From: Anticarsia gemmatalis
Lineage: Eukaryota > Arthropoda > Insecta > Lepidoptera > Erebidae
NCBI RefSeq assembly: GCF_050436995.1
Contig: NC_134758.1
Coordinates: 5,208,001 to 5,272,000, forward strand
Direction: 5' to 3'
DNA: 64,000 nucleotides
Positions 40,501 to 49,891 of the stretch are shown in pieces (position 1 is the stretch's first letter; each line of letters begins with the position of its first letter). Position numbers and translations under genes: made by a program. The notes below the pieces were generated by a model. It made no database searches and was not told where the DNA came from. It saw nothing but the letters and a program-made list of their open reading frames with translations.

Positions 40501-42145
40501 GCCCCGCTGCGCTTGAGTGTGTGCCTAGCTTTGATGTGCTACATGTTACTTGATATTTATGTGTTTCACTTCACATTGCTTGTACTTATGAATTATTATC
40601 TGTTTTTTCTTTGTTGTTTGTGTTTTACGATTCGTGTAAAATATATTATAAACATTTTATCTTACAAATAAAAATGTTACGATACTATACTAAGAAATTT
40701 TTATTTGAAAGGGACTACAATCGTGCTTGGGACCTCTGAAATCGGTTTCCTTGGCAATAACATGACGTGAGATTTTATTAGAAAAAACAGATTATTGCAG
40801 AACTTGTTATACAGCAAATTGTCCGCCAAACAATTACTTTTATAATAATAGTTATTCTTTGGCTGTATTTTTTGCTCTGGAATTCCTTCTGGTGTCAGTT
40901 TGCTTTCAGACTAATGATGTGTTTTGTTTCTATGTATTTGGTTGTGGTTGTGGTGAAATAACATTTTACTGTCATACTAATAAACGTCGTGTGAGCTTTC
41001 GTCAAATTAACAGTGTTGTGACACTTTCAATCAATTTTTAAACTGTATTATGTAAAAAATTCAATACACTGTGTAACACGACGATTATTAGAAAGATATA
41101 TAGTATACCTATTAGCTAAGACTTTGGTCTCTCTACTTACTTATAGATTTGACCTTAAATTGAAACCGAGCATGAATTTTGAACTTTTATAACTATTTAA
41201 AATGATCAAAGTTCCCTGCAAACGTAATGATACATATTTCATTGCATAACTTGATTTGTAAATTTCATATTTATTTCAAAATTTCTGAATGTTCAAGATT
41301 ATTGCCGGATATATTAATTGAATTGAATAAATATTAGTTTCATATTAGTAGAAATCTCTCAGTAGTAGTGTCATCTCATTTATAAATACTCACAGACCAT
41401 CAAATCGCTGCACAATAACCGGCACATTTTTTGGTGCACTATAAAACGATCAGTGCGATACTTATATTTTTGTGAATTCGAAAATTGAGTAATCAGTCTT
41501 GACGTTATATTGTCTGGATAAGTTACTAAACAACATTACTTTAGGACCTTTCCTGGCATGTTATGTTCCTCAAGTACGCATATGTGAGGTTATGATGTGA
41601 TTGTAGTAAAGAAAGCTCCGGCGTGCGTAGTCGGCGGCGAGGTGCCGTGGCAGCCGCTGTCGAGCGCCGTGTCGGAGGCGAGCCTGACGCCGCCGCCCGG
41701 CCAGCCCGGCCCGCCAGCCCCCCATCCCGTCAATCACTGGACTAAGCAACAGGTACATTCTATTTTAAAAAATCCACTTAAAATACAATTTGCATAAGAT
41801 TTCTTTATTATTTTGGTTTGTCAAGTATTTGTGATTGAGAAAACTTGGATTCGTGTACCGTTCTTAGTATAGATTTTCTTGAACATTATTACTTTAAATA
41901 ATTTATAGGTATGGCAGTGGGTATCAGGCTTGGGCGAGGGTTTGGAGCGACACGCTGGTGCGTTCGCGGCACGTGGTGTTGACGGGGCACTTCTACTCGC
42001 GCTCAGCTCTGCGGACCTAAAACTGTTGGGGCTCGGCGGAGATGACCGCCGGCGCATGAAACGTCGGCTCAAGGAGCTCCGTGCAGCCCACGAAAAACAT
42101 CTAAAGGCGCTCAAAAAAGCCGAGAAGAAAGCTAAGAAGAAGTAA
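13475..42145 (+). CDS. Spn: Neurabin/spinophilin: PP1- and actin-binding scaffold (PDZ, coiled coil, SAM)
   Basis: Exons: 13475-13558, 26152-27802, 32033-32268, 32395-32612, 34572-34697, 34854-35061, 35151-35239, 35425-35603, 35928-36064, 36889-37040, 37219-37348, 37480-37632, 37787-37942, 38111-38222, 38321-38648, 38733-38943, 39238-39324, 39449-39545, 40133-40291, 41607-41752, 41909-42145. All junctions keep phase, giving about 1631 aa. The order is an N-terminal actin-binding-type region (VSKIANIFQG, then ARFNNARALFEKLG), a Ser/Pro-rich linker, PP1 RVxF motif KVKF near residues 867-870, PDZ about 911-1001 (carboxylate loop GLGL), a coiled-coil region, and SAM from about residue 1548. In known animals this scaffold recruits PP1 to actin-rich and synaptic sites. 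The SAM domain makes it neurabin-1-like. The first exon is the least certain part; translation may instead start at the Met in ASMEESKKR. Confidence 0.92.
13740..14030 (-). repeat. Unclassified interspersed repeat, antisense copy
   Basis: The reverse complement starts 'tacagggtataaacgacggt' and continues 'taaccgaaaact', matching the start of the 12070 repeat. The other end is GC-rich with 'cgtacgtacctacgacgcg', matching the GC-rich tail of that copy. Confidence 0.4.
17650..17747 (+). CDS. Candidate cassette or alternative leader exon of Spn
   Basis: A GC-rich 98-nt segment is bounded by a good acceptor (tgtatgttacag) and donor (tccg|gtacgt) within AT-rich intron. It starts with ATG: MEELARRAGGGAAASGVTR, then SAVLGSSNECPFIR. 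Its length is not a multiple of three, so inclusion before the 26152 exon would break the frame from 13475 and force use of the internal Met in the next exon. It may instead belong to an unrelated transcript. No homology is recognised. Confidence 0.35.
18242..18745. mobile_element. 504-bp foldback (hairpin) element
   Basis: Left arm 18242-18457 and right arm 18530-18745 are near-perfect reverse complements (about 216 nt each, few mismatches) around a loop of about 70 nt. Both outer ends read 'agatgccaccaaaaacattc' outward-in. There are no coding ORFs and no clear target-site duplication. It lies in Spn intron 1 and would form a long RNA hairpin in the Spn pre-mRNA. It looks like a young non-autonomous inverted-repeat transposon. 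Confidence 0.85.
19130..19430 (+). repeat. Lepidopteran interspersed repeat with GTGAGTCA tandem motif
   Basis: 'gtgagtcagtgagtcagtga' and its continuation at 19146-19180, followed by 'gacaaaattcaaaac', 'ggggggtcgaaaatagcccg' and a hairpin-like 'gcgggggcacttccgtgcccc' end. The order resembles a common moth repeat as I remember it. Confidence 0.5.
19497..25541 (-). CDS. Secreted thyroglobulin type-1 repeat protein, nested in Spn intron
   Basis: Seven exons in transcription order: 25541-25352, 24131-24011, 23057-22981, 22401-22216, 21457-21286, 21125-21046, 19684-19497. All join in phase (1014 nt, 337 aa). Exon one gives a signal peptide (MKGTFSISVIFFSYYYVIKT) and a Cys-rich lead-in with CCPGCQAP. 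Domain one (exons 2-3) has DGTFAPVQCKGD then CFCTNANGVRIFG. Domain two (exon 4) is most canonical: ACSRRRAELE, GDYEPLQCDD, MCWCAQPSTGQ. Domain three (exons 5-6) has DGSYGPYQIQNG then YCTGRDGKILG. Domain four (exon 7) has NGNYRPTQ then HYCVDSDG. Only domain two keeps the CWC core, so the others are degenerate. Such domains often inhibit cysteine proteases, but the role here is unknown. It would be secreted and Cys-bridged. It is transcribed opposite to its host gene. Confidence 0.85.
23774..23805. repeat. Two-copy 16-bp tandem repeat
   Basis: 'caggcggcagttatat' occurs twice in direct succession in an intron of the thyroglobulin-domain gene. Confidence 0.7.
26152..27802 (+). CDS. Spn: Spn large N-terminal exon
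   Basis: Acceptor 'tattcttgcag' and donor 'tcgcctg|gtatgt' bound 550 codons. It opens VGLKRGYPASMEESKKR, contains VSKIANIFQG and the conserved TESHLARFNNARALFEKLG block, and then a long Ser/Pro/Thr-rich disordered linker with many SP and TP sites (RIVTPTPMPPP, SPSPSTRTAKSPVSP). This suggests regulation by proline-directed kinases; that is an inference from composition. A Tyr-rich acidic patch (DEDGYESIDYSGEWEE) lies near the end. Confidence 0.93.
28474..28548 (+). CDS. Spn: Candidate Spn microexon (25 codons)
   Basis: A 75-nt segment between 'gatcccgatttag' and the donor gtacgc keeps the phase-1 frame of the flanking exons. It would insert DAPAPPPPPSSRRSNPSDVA and five more residues. The local GC richness and Pro-rich coding fit the Spn linker, but the donor is weak. 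Confidence 0.4.
29474..29542 (+). CDS. Spn: Candidate alternative first exon of Spn (short N-terminus)
   Basis: A GC-rich patch ends at a donor (cctcg|gtcagt). The ATG at 29503 reads MRSLNMRLCGCCL and ends in phase 1, exactly what the next exon (32033) requires, giving a join to AGGGRKSSE. The ATG at 29474 would end in phase 0 and not fit. The Cys-rich CGCC could be palmitoylated. Upstream DNA (29140-29240) is less AT-rich, as a promoter might be. Such an isoform would lack the actin-binding region. Confidence 0.35.
29769..30014 (+). repeat. Lepidopteran RTE-like retroposon 3' fragment
   Basis: Starts 'gctgacccgcgcaacttcac' and passes 'gagaatgggtcaaaatattc', 'ctctgctcctattcgtcgta' and 'cctgagattagcgcgttt', ending 'ataatattagtatagat'. 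It is the fuller version of the 1-148 copy and lies in a Spn intron. Confidence 0.8.
32033..34697 (+). CDS. Spn: Spn linker exons 32033-32268, 32395-32612, 34572-34697
   Basis: Three exons encode Ser/acidic-rich sequence: GSRASSVSDEGGFNEPSPE, LRPADYREPPPPAPP, then DSGVVVSEASQGSIEVLD and DEAEILLSSRQEALLSDEQ. The last reads EIVAMLSPHALPHDNG. Splice phases agree (0, 2, 2). The 32613-34571 intron is AT-rich and holds nothing I can identify. Confidence 0.9.
34854..35239 (+). CDS. Spn: Spn PP1-docking exons 34854-35061 and 35151-35239
   Basis: The first exon contains YEFVSLEADNG and GIHYFEDGHFYTE. The second is acidic (IEEDEDDDYYPP) and ends NTKVKF; the next exon supplies S. KVKFS corresponds to the RKIHFS-type RVxF motif that docks protein phosphatase 1 in vertebrate spinophilin and neurabin. 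The preceding PP and acidic residues fit that context. Confidence 0.93.
35306..35386 (+). repeat. Lepidopteran retroposon end ('gcccagcagtggga' type)
   Basis: 'cttaaggcctaacccctccc', 'tcattacgggaggagacc' and 'gcccagcagtgggatagtaa' are followed by a T/A-rich tail. This is a widespread moth retroposon terminus as I recall. It lies in the Spn intron 35240-35424. Confidence 0.7.
35425..37040 (+). CDS. Spn: Spn PDZ-domain exons 35425-35603, 35928-36064, 36889-37040
   Basis: The first exon gives VFSTHSVREYDRRNEDVDP and ASAEYELEKRVEKMHVFPV, then the PDZ loop GADGLGLSIIG. The second gives GMGVGADAGLEKLGIFVK, AAARDGRIQVNDQIIEVDG. The third gives VGVTQAYAASVLRNTSG, PVKFLIGREKDP and a charged helix. 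The alignment with vertebrate spinophilin is nearly residue for residue from memory, making this the best conserved part of the gene. A piggyBac-type MITE sits in the second intron. Confidence 0.96.
36317..36821. mobile_element. piggyBac-type MITE flanked by TTAA
   Basis: TTAA at 36313-36316 and 36822-36825 flank a 505-bp element. The left end reads CCCTTTCCATGCGG; the right end reverse complement reads CCCTTTCTTTGCGG. TTAA target sites plus CCYTT termini are the piggyBac superfamily signature. The interior has no transposase ORF. Confidence 0.85.
37219..37942 (+). CDS. Spn: Spn coiled-coil exons 37219-37348, 37480-37632, 37787-37942
   Basis: The first exon encodes a charged helix (RAARERQRRQQTEELE) and NPEINELRSFLQE. 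The second and third are extremely GC-rich and encode AEEIGGRVRAWCQQRAP, RALAQAADTAHRAQRKYDK and REWRRTRALVRAREEWW, then HDRVARLEVLLL. Heptad-like hydrophobic spacing supports a coiled coil used for oligomerisation. Strong GC bias at third positions makes several other frames open here. Confidence 0.9.
38111..40291 (+). CDS. Spn: Spn C-terminal linker exons (38111 to 40291)
   Basis: Exons 38111-38222, 38321-38648, 38733-38943, 39238-39324, 39449-39545 and 40133-40291. They encode PWSSDSDLSDLSPVEDEYAK, a Pro/Ala-rich disordered stretch, a His/Ser-rich part (RHHAAHSPHSPHSL), YDGLDDSYNDSADESLSES, and a helix EQLKQVLAERERRLAAG with LTNDLVDEIRQAVSEANAR. The last helix resembles the neurabin segment before SAM. 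The introns 38949-39237 and 39546-40132 hold nothing I recognise. Confidence 0.88.
40292..40672 (+). promoter_or_regulatory. Spn: Candidate intronic polyadenylation region giving a SAM-less Spn
   Basis: If the donor at 40292 is not used, the frame continues Gly-Leu-stop (tag at 40298-40300). A 370-nt AT-rich stretch then ends in AATAAA at 40667-40672. This would make a protein ending after ...SEANARGL without the SAM domain, similar in layout to vertebrate spinophilin. The donor itself (gtttgt) is weak, which favours occasional retention. Confidence 0.4.
41607..42145 (+). CDS. Spn: Spn SAM-domain exons 41607-41752 and 41909-42145
   Basis: The first exon ends HPVNHWTKQQ, the second begins VWQWVSGLGEGLERHAG and continues VDGALLLALSSADLKLLG, LGGDDRRRMKRRLKELR, a typical SAM fold order as found in neurabin-1. 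It closes with a Lys-rich tail (LKKAEKKAKKK) and TAA. SAM domains mediate protein-protein assembly. Confidence 0.93.
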
Positions 42146-43870
42146 ATAATACGACACGGCCGCGACATGCCATCACCAAAGAATGGGTCAGTTCACATGA
42201 GCTTACACTGCTCACGGACATTTGGACGTCATACAGGCTAAAAACAGACATATTTAAATTACACTGACACTGTTATTATTTTGATAGATTCTTATTTTTC
42301 CATTGTACAATATAGAATTATGAATACTGTTATAGCTTATTAGTCCTGGCTAGCGGCAAAGCTAAATGTGAACTGTCTCTTATTTCTCGATTATATTTTT
42401 TCTATGGCATCTATAAATTATAATAGTACCTGTGAATATATTGAACTAATTTCCCAGTATATATACGTATATCTAGAATATCTAACACTCGTTTTCAACT
42501 TCCTTTTATCTTGCCTCTCGTATTTGTATGAAATGTATGAAAGTTCGGCATCGTATAGTTACGTTCTAAGATGTTATTAGAAGCAAAGATAATTACTTGG
42601 AAACTGTTCATGTGACTGAACTACAAGACGGTGTTGGTGGCGGGTGTGAAGCTGTGTCTGATAGCATACTGAGTGCCATCTGACCCATAGCTTAGAGACT
42701 AGTGACGTTAGTGCTGCTTCAAACGAAGAAACGAATATTATTAATCGAAAATTAGACGTAAGTGAATGTGGAACAGGACAAGTAGAACTCATTTAACTAG
42801 ATGGTCTGATGTAATCTATTTCCATAAATCCTTAACAGGTATTATGTTGGTTTCTTCATCGTTCCTACATTTTGTATTAATTGTGTCAGTTTTTCTTGAA
42901 GTTCGGGGTGACGATATGGACTGTAGGAAAAATACTGGCTCAATCTAGTCATAAGATGAATTAGCTGTTCTAAAGTCATGAATTATAACAATTTTTTCTT
43001 AGAAATTTTCAAGTATTTAAGATTAGGGCATAACTTTCTTGTATGTAATTATCACCAATTATAATAACGAGATTGTAACGCGATTATTTATTTTACATTA
43101 GCCAATGCAATGCAACTTGATTTTGGTAATCTTTGGCATTTATTTATACTAATGAAATATATGCACAAAATGTACTTAGTGATACGGTGACTGATTATAT
43201 TCGATAATGTCGCCAGCGTTTTAGTATATTTTAAATTGTATAGAGAAGTAACATTCATCAAACATATTGTGATCTCATTTCATGTAAGAATACCAGGTTA
43301 TCTTCCAAACGGATGTTATAATATTCGATAAATCTCTGCCACTGTACTAATTCTTATGAAATGCAACCTTCAGGATTTATAATACATTCCAGTAAATTAC
43401 TATATTAACGTTTTTCTGTGTGAGGTTTCATTTAGGCAAGCTTTATAGTTTTTATTAGGCGACATACATAATATGGTTTATCTAACGAGTAAGTGTTACT
43501 GTCTGTGTATTCACGTGCGTCATTTGGTTCCATTCTATCATACATAATCATGTAAATACAGTCTCGAGTAGGTAACATGGAGACTTCTGGAGTGAGCTTG
43601 AAATCATACTGTGTGACTGGATGTATGTTACGCATTTAGAATATTTATTTCATTTAAGATTTAATATAAGTAGAGTCCATTGCCAAAATTGATCAGTACT
43701 TTTATTTAATGTTGTTGTTTTTTTTTTATTTACAGTTTCCTTTATAATTATTTAAATATATTTATTTTGGGACCAAATTAATTTATTATGAACTTAATTA
43801 TGTATTTGGGTGTGTGTTCAAGAGAAAGATTTTTTATTTATAATTTAATAAACAAACCAAAGTCTACATC
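42146..43870 (+). other. Spn: Spn 3' UTR
   Basis: AT-rich sequence runs from the stop to AATAAA at 43847-43852. No ORF is credible. The 3' end comes within about 200 bases of the convergent PAK1IP1 stop. Confidence 0.65.
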
Positions 43871-44061
43871 ACACTGTTTTTTTACTGTGTTCTTTGTGAG
43901 TATCATGTACATTTTGTGAGAAGACGATGAAAATATAATCTGCAATGTAGATGTGAGTTTTTTTGTTAGTGTCTTAATGCCTGTTTATTATGATCTAAAA
44001 CATTTTTATGATAAAGTGTGTGTTAAATAACAACAAAGAAACATGATTAAACATTTATTAA

Positions 44062-45866
44062 TTAATCAGCTTTCTTTTGGCTTTTGGGCTTTTTGTTACG
44101 CTTCCTCTTTTTAAATTTCTTTTTGGGTGGAGGTTTGTTGTCTTCATCATTCTCATCTTTGACTTCATCCCCATAACTGATTGTAACAAATGCCCCAGGT
44201 TTCCTCTTGACTGGAACTGTGATTTCTTCAGCATCATCTGATTCCTCATTATTTTCTTCACTGGCAGCTTTTTCTTCTTCATCCTCAATATCAGAGTTGT
44301 CCTCCTTTTTCACAAGATGGTTTTGTCGGTTTAGTGATACACATGTGACTCTACATGCAGCATTGCATGAATTTATTTCTACTAGTTTAGACTCATCTAC
44401 TGACCAAACTTTTATTTCCCCTGCGCTTGACGCTGAGTACAATAACTCATTTTCATAATGTAATGACTTAACTCTCTGTTTGTGAGCTGGATAAGTGAGT
44501 GCTTTTGTATCAGATACAGTGAGTGTAATTATATTTCCATTCTCAAGTCCTATGTATAGCCTTTCATCTGTAAGCCATTGTACTGTTGTAGGTTTTGATG
44601 TGCATGTAATTCTCTTCTCTACTCCAGCCTTGCTTATGGTCCAGACATCTACTGTTTGCTGAGATACTAAAGAAAATCTATCCCCTCCTGGTGAAAATTT
44701 GATTTCTGTTGGCAATAATACACCTTTGCTGGCAAGGTTGATTGTGAAAGCTGGCCGGCCTTTTATCAAGTTCCATGTTCTTAGAGTTTTGTCACCACCA
44801 ATACTGAGTGCCAATTTGTCTGATGGATGTACTGCTATGGCAGTTACTGGTTGACCTTAAAACAAGATAGTTTTTACTGATACATTGGAAAATATACATT
44901 ACATAGGTATATAGTGTCACTCTTGTTACCCAAGAGTGAAGGCAGAGGTATGAAGAAAACCCATATTTCACCATAAACAGTGTAAGCCCATGTGATGATG
45001 GGTGAGCCTTTTGGCATATACTGGGCATGTAACCAAACTCCTGGCAACTATTGAGAAATATTGTAATACAAATCTGTCTTATCTACTGAATGATTTTTAC
45101 TGGAATTAATTAGGGGTGATAATATCCTAGATCTATCTATCTATCTATCTATAAACATTTGATATATCTAAGAAAAAAGAAGAAACAATGCAGTTGGATT
45201 CCACTTATCAGAGAGGCACAGAAATATTTTACTATCATGAAAAATTTAAAAACTTACCTCCATGGGCCTTTTTCCAGATTTTTTCTATCTGCCAGTTACC
45301 AGTCCTTGTGATAATAATAGATCCATCATCACTGCCTGTTAATAAATGTGTGCCATTGTGAGTGAACGCAACAGAGTTTATTGTTCCATCATGGTTCATG
45401 AGGACTGTGTGTTCTTGGCGCGTTTTCAAGTCAATGACCACCACTTTGTCGTCAGTGCCACCCGAGGCTAGGAACTTTCCTCCAATTGATATGCAGCGTA
45501 CAGAAGCTGTATGCGAATGTGTGGCGAAAGTCTGCTTTAATTTCATATTCTGTAAAAGAAGAGTACAGTTGTTTGACATCGGATGTAAGTTTTGTAGGTA
45601 CGTTTTTAATCGCTGAGACAAGTCAATATTTATATGTGTGTAATGCAGAACTTACGACTAGCAGGTGCTCACTGAAAATAACTTCATTCGATGAAGCGAA
45701 CTCGTAGGGCAGAAATTAAGGGTTGATCGAGAAAACTATTTCGATGATGAGCTATATATATATAATTTTAAACAGAACACTGCTTCCTGCTGCTTACCTT
45801 ATCTTCTGTTCGGATGGAATAACCGAGTAAGAAGCCCTCGTAAGTTCCCACTATTAACTCGTCCAT
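44062..45866 (-). CDS. PAK1IP1: PAK1IP1/MAK11 WD40 protein
   Basis: Three exons in transcription order: 45866-45798 (MDELIVGTYEGFLLGYSIR...), 45549-45258 and 44855-44062, joining in phase to 384 aa, close to the human 392 aa as I recall it. WD repeats include HSHTASVRCISIGGKFLASG, GTDDKVVVIDLKTRQEH, HDGTINSVAFTHNGTHLLTG, HPSDKLALSIGGDKTLRTWN, FSPGGDRFSLVSQQTVDVW and LHYENELLYSASSAGEIKVW. The C-terminus is acidic (DIEDEEEKAASEENNEESDD), then strongly basic (PKKKFKKRKRNKKPKSQKK), typical of a nucleolar protein. The family acts in 60S ribosome biogenesis and was named for binding p21-activated kinase. A TTTATT at 43984-43989 (AATAAA on this strand) can end the transcript. Confidence 0.95.
45131..45152. 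repeat. (ATCT)n microsatellite
   Basis: About five ATCT units in a PAK1IP1 intron. Confidence 0.85.
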
Positions 45867-46899
45867 TATTACTGATAAAATTAATATATTTATAACCTCT
45901 GTGTGTGTCTAATACCCATGCACGTTTATTTTCTTCTAAACGTCAATGTCACACACAACGACACGATTGTCAAAGTCCAGGCCTCAAGCCAGTGTTGCAC
46001 ACTATGTCGTCCAACATCGTGCAAAATGAATAGTTTCTCTGCCTAAGCTACGAAATGAATGCAGATCATTTTGGTTCATTGTAAAAACTCTTATACTTTT
46101 TAGCGTCGACTGCATCGACTTGGGTATGCAGCGTGGTAGGCACCTGGGTTAGAGGTACCGTCGGCGTCGTTTAGATTTTATAGTACCTATACCACTGCAC
46201 AATCGTGATCTCATTGTCTGACAGTTCGACTACAAACTACAAAGTATGTAATAACAAACAAGACGTCTGATAAAAAAATATCGAAGTGCTTACTTAGGCT
46301 GTATCAAACTACTAAGCGCCTTGTAAGAACAGAACTACAAGGTAGGTAACTTCTATTTTTTTCTAATCTTGGAAATCTGACTTATAGAATCAGCAGCATA
46401 CGCACTTCATAATTTCAGACGAATACATTTTTCAGGCGCATACTACCATTAGTAAAGAATATTGATGATAAGCAGCTTAGATCTACGATACAATACAGTT
46501 TGGTCGGATGAGTTAATATATTATCCCTTATTAATTTAAACAAGAAAATGGTTATTAATATAAACTCTATGGTTAGTTGGGTACAGTACAGCACTACTTC
46601 GTTTTTATCCGACAGAAAAAATTGACAGCGTCAAGAGAAAACGAAAACTACTATTTCTATTTTTTGTGAAGATATCGAATGGATAAATCTGTAATTAAGA
46701 TTTAATTACTTAAATTCTGTTTAATTCGTGAGCACGAAGATATTATCATTCTGGTAAGCATTCGTGTTATGCATGTGTAGGACAGTGTGTTTAGTATTCG
46801 TCTGGCGCTATCGATCCCCGTGGTTGGCATTATTTGCTAATCTGTTTGTTTGTTACCTAAAAGGATTCCCAAAAGAGGACTTATTTAGACATCTACAAG
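45867..46899. promoter_or_regulatory. Bidirectional promoter interval between PAK1IP1 and the 46900 gene
   Basis: The two divergent start codons are 1.03 kb apart. The interval is less AT-rich near 46120-46180 and has no coding potential. It should hold both promoters and 5' UTRs; no specific element is recognised. Confidence 0.5.
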
Positions 46900-49891
46900 A
46901 TGGATTTGGCGGAGACAATGAAGAGTGTGCTGGCTAAGAGCACGGGCAGTTCAAGCGGAGCGGCGAGTACGTCGAGCTCGGCAACCCCGCACGGTGCCGA
47001 GGGATATGTCACAGAGAAGTTGTACATGCTGCTACAGCTGTACCTACAAAATAAGGGCTGGAGCCCCAGTATAGAACTCCTACAGTGTTTTAGTGATCTC
47101 AAGGAATCATCCATGCTCCCCAATGCCGCCTATTTGCAGTGAGTAAAGTGTCTAACTTTTATTATATTGTTGAAGTATTTTTTTTCCCTTTTGATTTCTT
47201 ATTGGTATAAATATATTATTGTTTTTTAATGTTTTTCAAGTTATTTAATTTGTATAGCACCTACCTATATCCCCTTACGGTTTTGTTTCCATTACTCTGT
47301 TTGAGTATGTACAAATTTGTTATCCTATTCTCCAGAATGATGGCATCAAGAGTGGGCTTAGACACACAAGGCAGACTGATACTTCGTGAGAATGGTAAAA
47401 TAATTTTACCTTATGAGCACTTTGCTAATGCTGTGATGTTGAAACACATGAATGGACCTCATGGACTTCATCTAGGATTAGAAGCTACAGTCAGAGCAGT
47501 GAGTATAACATATTTATATATTTTTTATTTCTTATAAACATTTATATAACAATGAAATATCCTAAGTGTAGATACTGTAATGTTAACTCCTGAGACAATG
47601 TAGAACTTGTTGTAATAAGTAGCTATATATTAATTTGTGTATTAAGAATCCAAAATAAATGTTTTTCAGGTAGTGGAATCATATACAATAGGAAGAGAGC
47701 AGTTTGGTATGGAAAAGGAGTTTATAATAGAAGTAGTACAGAACTGTCCCAACCCTGCTTGCCGGTACTACAAGAATCAACTGGAAATGACACAAAAGTC
47801 AATACAGCAACATCTGTCGCAGCAACCAACATACATACCTGGTAAGACATACAATTATACAAAACTAAACCTTCAATTTAGAATATGTACTGTAGATAAT
47901 TCTGTTAAGTTGTTGAATGAAAATTCTAATTGGAATCTTAAAATACTACATCCCGAATTCCCGACACTGGTTTTTGATCTAGAATATGTACGATCTGTCT
48001 TTGTTACTGATTTCTATTGGTTCTTGTATAACCTTTAGAACTATTGAAAAAACATGTTTTAAGGCATAATGTATTATTTCAATTTAATAGAAAATGGTGA
48101 CCAACATGTTATGTGATGAAGTTCCTGAAACTGTTTACACATGGAAACTAAAATAGTAACAGTTTACTACACTCAAAATATTTTATCAGGCATTTAGTAT
48201 AATTATATTGGTGGTTTAATAAACTATGCTATCTAGAGTTTCCATAAAATGATTTATTTAAGGTCATCATTATTTTTAACAGTAAGTATTTTAAACTTGT
48301 AATAGATGCGGGAGCTTCAAATCTTCCCGACAGCCAGGCAGTCGAGCGCTTATTGCGCAGCACTGCCTTGGCACAAGATTATCAGCTTCCTCTCGCACCC
48401 CACCTCGCCGCTCTCAGTGAGTTGTTATGTAAAAATCAATGTCATAATGTAGAAGTAGCAATATTCAATTGAAAAAAATTTCTGAGCATTTGTTCATCTC
48501 ACACATGTTATCCTTTTAGGTAGTTTAACGGGGGACAAGGCTGATCGTCGCAGCCAGGACAAGCTGGCGCAACACCAACAGTTGTTGCTGCAGCACCAGA
48601 CCAGGTCACTGGGCCACCAGTCGTCCATAGACAAGTATGGGCATTCCCAGCAGCGCTCGTCCAGTTCATCGCAGGCCAGCCTGGAATCCAAATCTAAGCA
48701 TCACTATAGTGACGAGCATAAGCTCACTGACTTTTTGAGGTGAGTACTATAAACCAACTATGTCGGGTGAGTAGCATACGAATAAAGATAGAATAAGTCA
48801 ATTGGGTCACTTTATATCTAATATAAAATTTTTATTGAAAGTACTGGATCATTGATAGTTTGTAATCTGTCTTCTATGCATGTTGCAATATTGTACACAT
48901 ATATCCTATTTTTCCTGTGTATGTTTACCTATGTAAGAAAAGTGTAACAATTGTAGGCGAACCATAAATAAATAAATAAATAAAAGAGTACTATAATGTT
49001 CCAGGAAGTTAGCATTTTTTTAAACACTCTTTCGCTCCTATAACTTTAAATAGAATAGGAATCATTCAATTCAATACTGGGCAAATTTATTCGCAGAGCT
49101 AATCTGGAGAGCTTGGAGTCGCTGTCGGGCGGCGGCGGCGCGAGCGCGGCGGGCGGCGGCGCGGCGCACGGCGAGCGCGGCGCGGGCGCGGCGGCGGGCG
49201 CGGCGGCCGGCGGCGGCCAGGAGCGCGTGGTGCGCGCCTTCGCCGAGCTGGCGCGCAACCTGCAGCGCATGCGGCCCTGCGTGCGCCCCGCCATGTGCAA
49301 GCCCTACGGCAAGCAGAGCGAGCAGCTGCAGAAGAGTCAGTACCGCTTTACTTCTGCACCTCTCGTTCTAGCGTCTCGTTCGAATACGCCCGAGTGTTCC
49401 GATGGCTGACAGTTAGCCGATATAACCTGACAGTTTTTAAATATTCGATAGGTTGGTCTATTGAATATTTAAATGCTGTCAGGTTATAAGTAAGGCGAAG
49501 CCTAAGTTATTATAGATCACCTTATCGGAAGAAGAGAATCGCCTCGCCCCTTAAATCATAAATGTGACTGTTCATTCGCAATATGTTTGTTGCAGTTTTG
49601 TTGGATACCATCCAGTTGGTGCAATCGCTGCGCAGTTACTTGCCACCGCCGCACATCCAAGTGACGTCATGGAAGAATGATGACAAACTCCGGTAAGATA
49701 TTTCCATCTCTATTGATAATCCAAAACGCTGACGGTGTCAGCTCACCTCAAATGTTCCATGTACTCCCCGAAATAATTTCTGAACTGTTAGATCCAGAGT
49801 CTATTAGACGACGATTACAAAAGCTGCATTACCTTTCAGCTCGAATAACATGGAGGAACTGGAGAACCGCAAAATAGTGAGCGGGAACTAG
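46900..49891 (+). CDS. Conserved-looking 430-aa protein of unknown family
   Basis: Eight exons: 46900-47138, 47336-47498, 47670-47841, 48306-48416, 48520-48739, 49097-49335, 49596-49692, 49840-49891. All join in phase. I do not recognise the family. The N-terminal part looks globular and constrained: EKLYMLLQLYLQNKGWSPS, ELLQCFSDLKESSMLPNAAY, GRLILRENGKIILPYEHFAN, MLKHMNGPHGLHLGLEATVR, VVESYTIGREQFGMEKEF and NCPNPACRYYKNQ. The Cys pair C-P-N-P-A-C could be structural. The middle is Gln/Ser/His-rich (QQLLLQHQTRSLGHQSSIDK). Exon six has a Gly/Ala low-complexity run, then a helix VRAFAELARNLQRMRPCVRP. The C-terminus reads ILLDTIQLVQSLRSYLPPPH and ends MEELENRKIVSGN. There is no signal peptide or membrane segment, so it is probably nuclear or cytosolic. 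The first ATG follows a leader 'gacatctacaag'. Confidence 0.88.
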
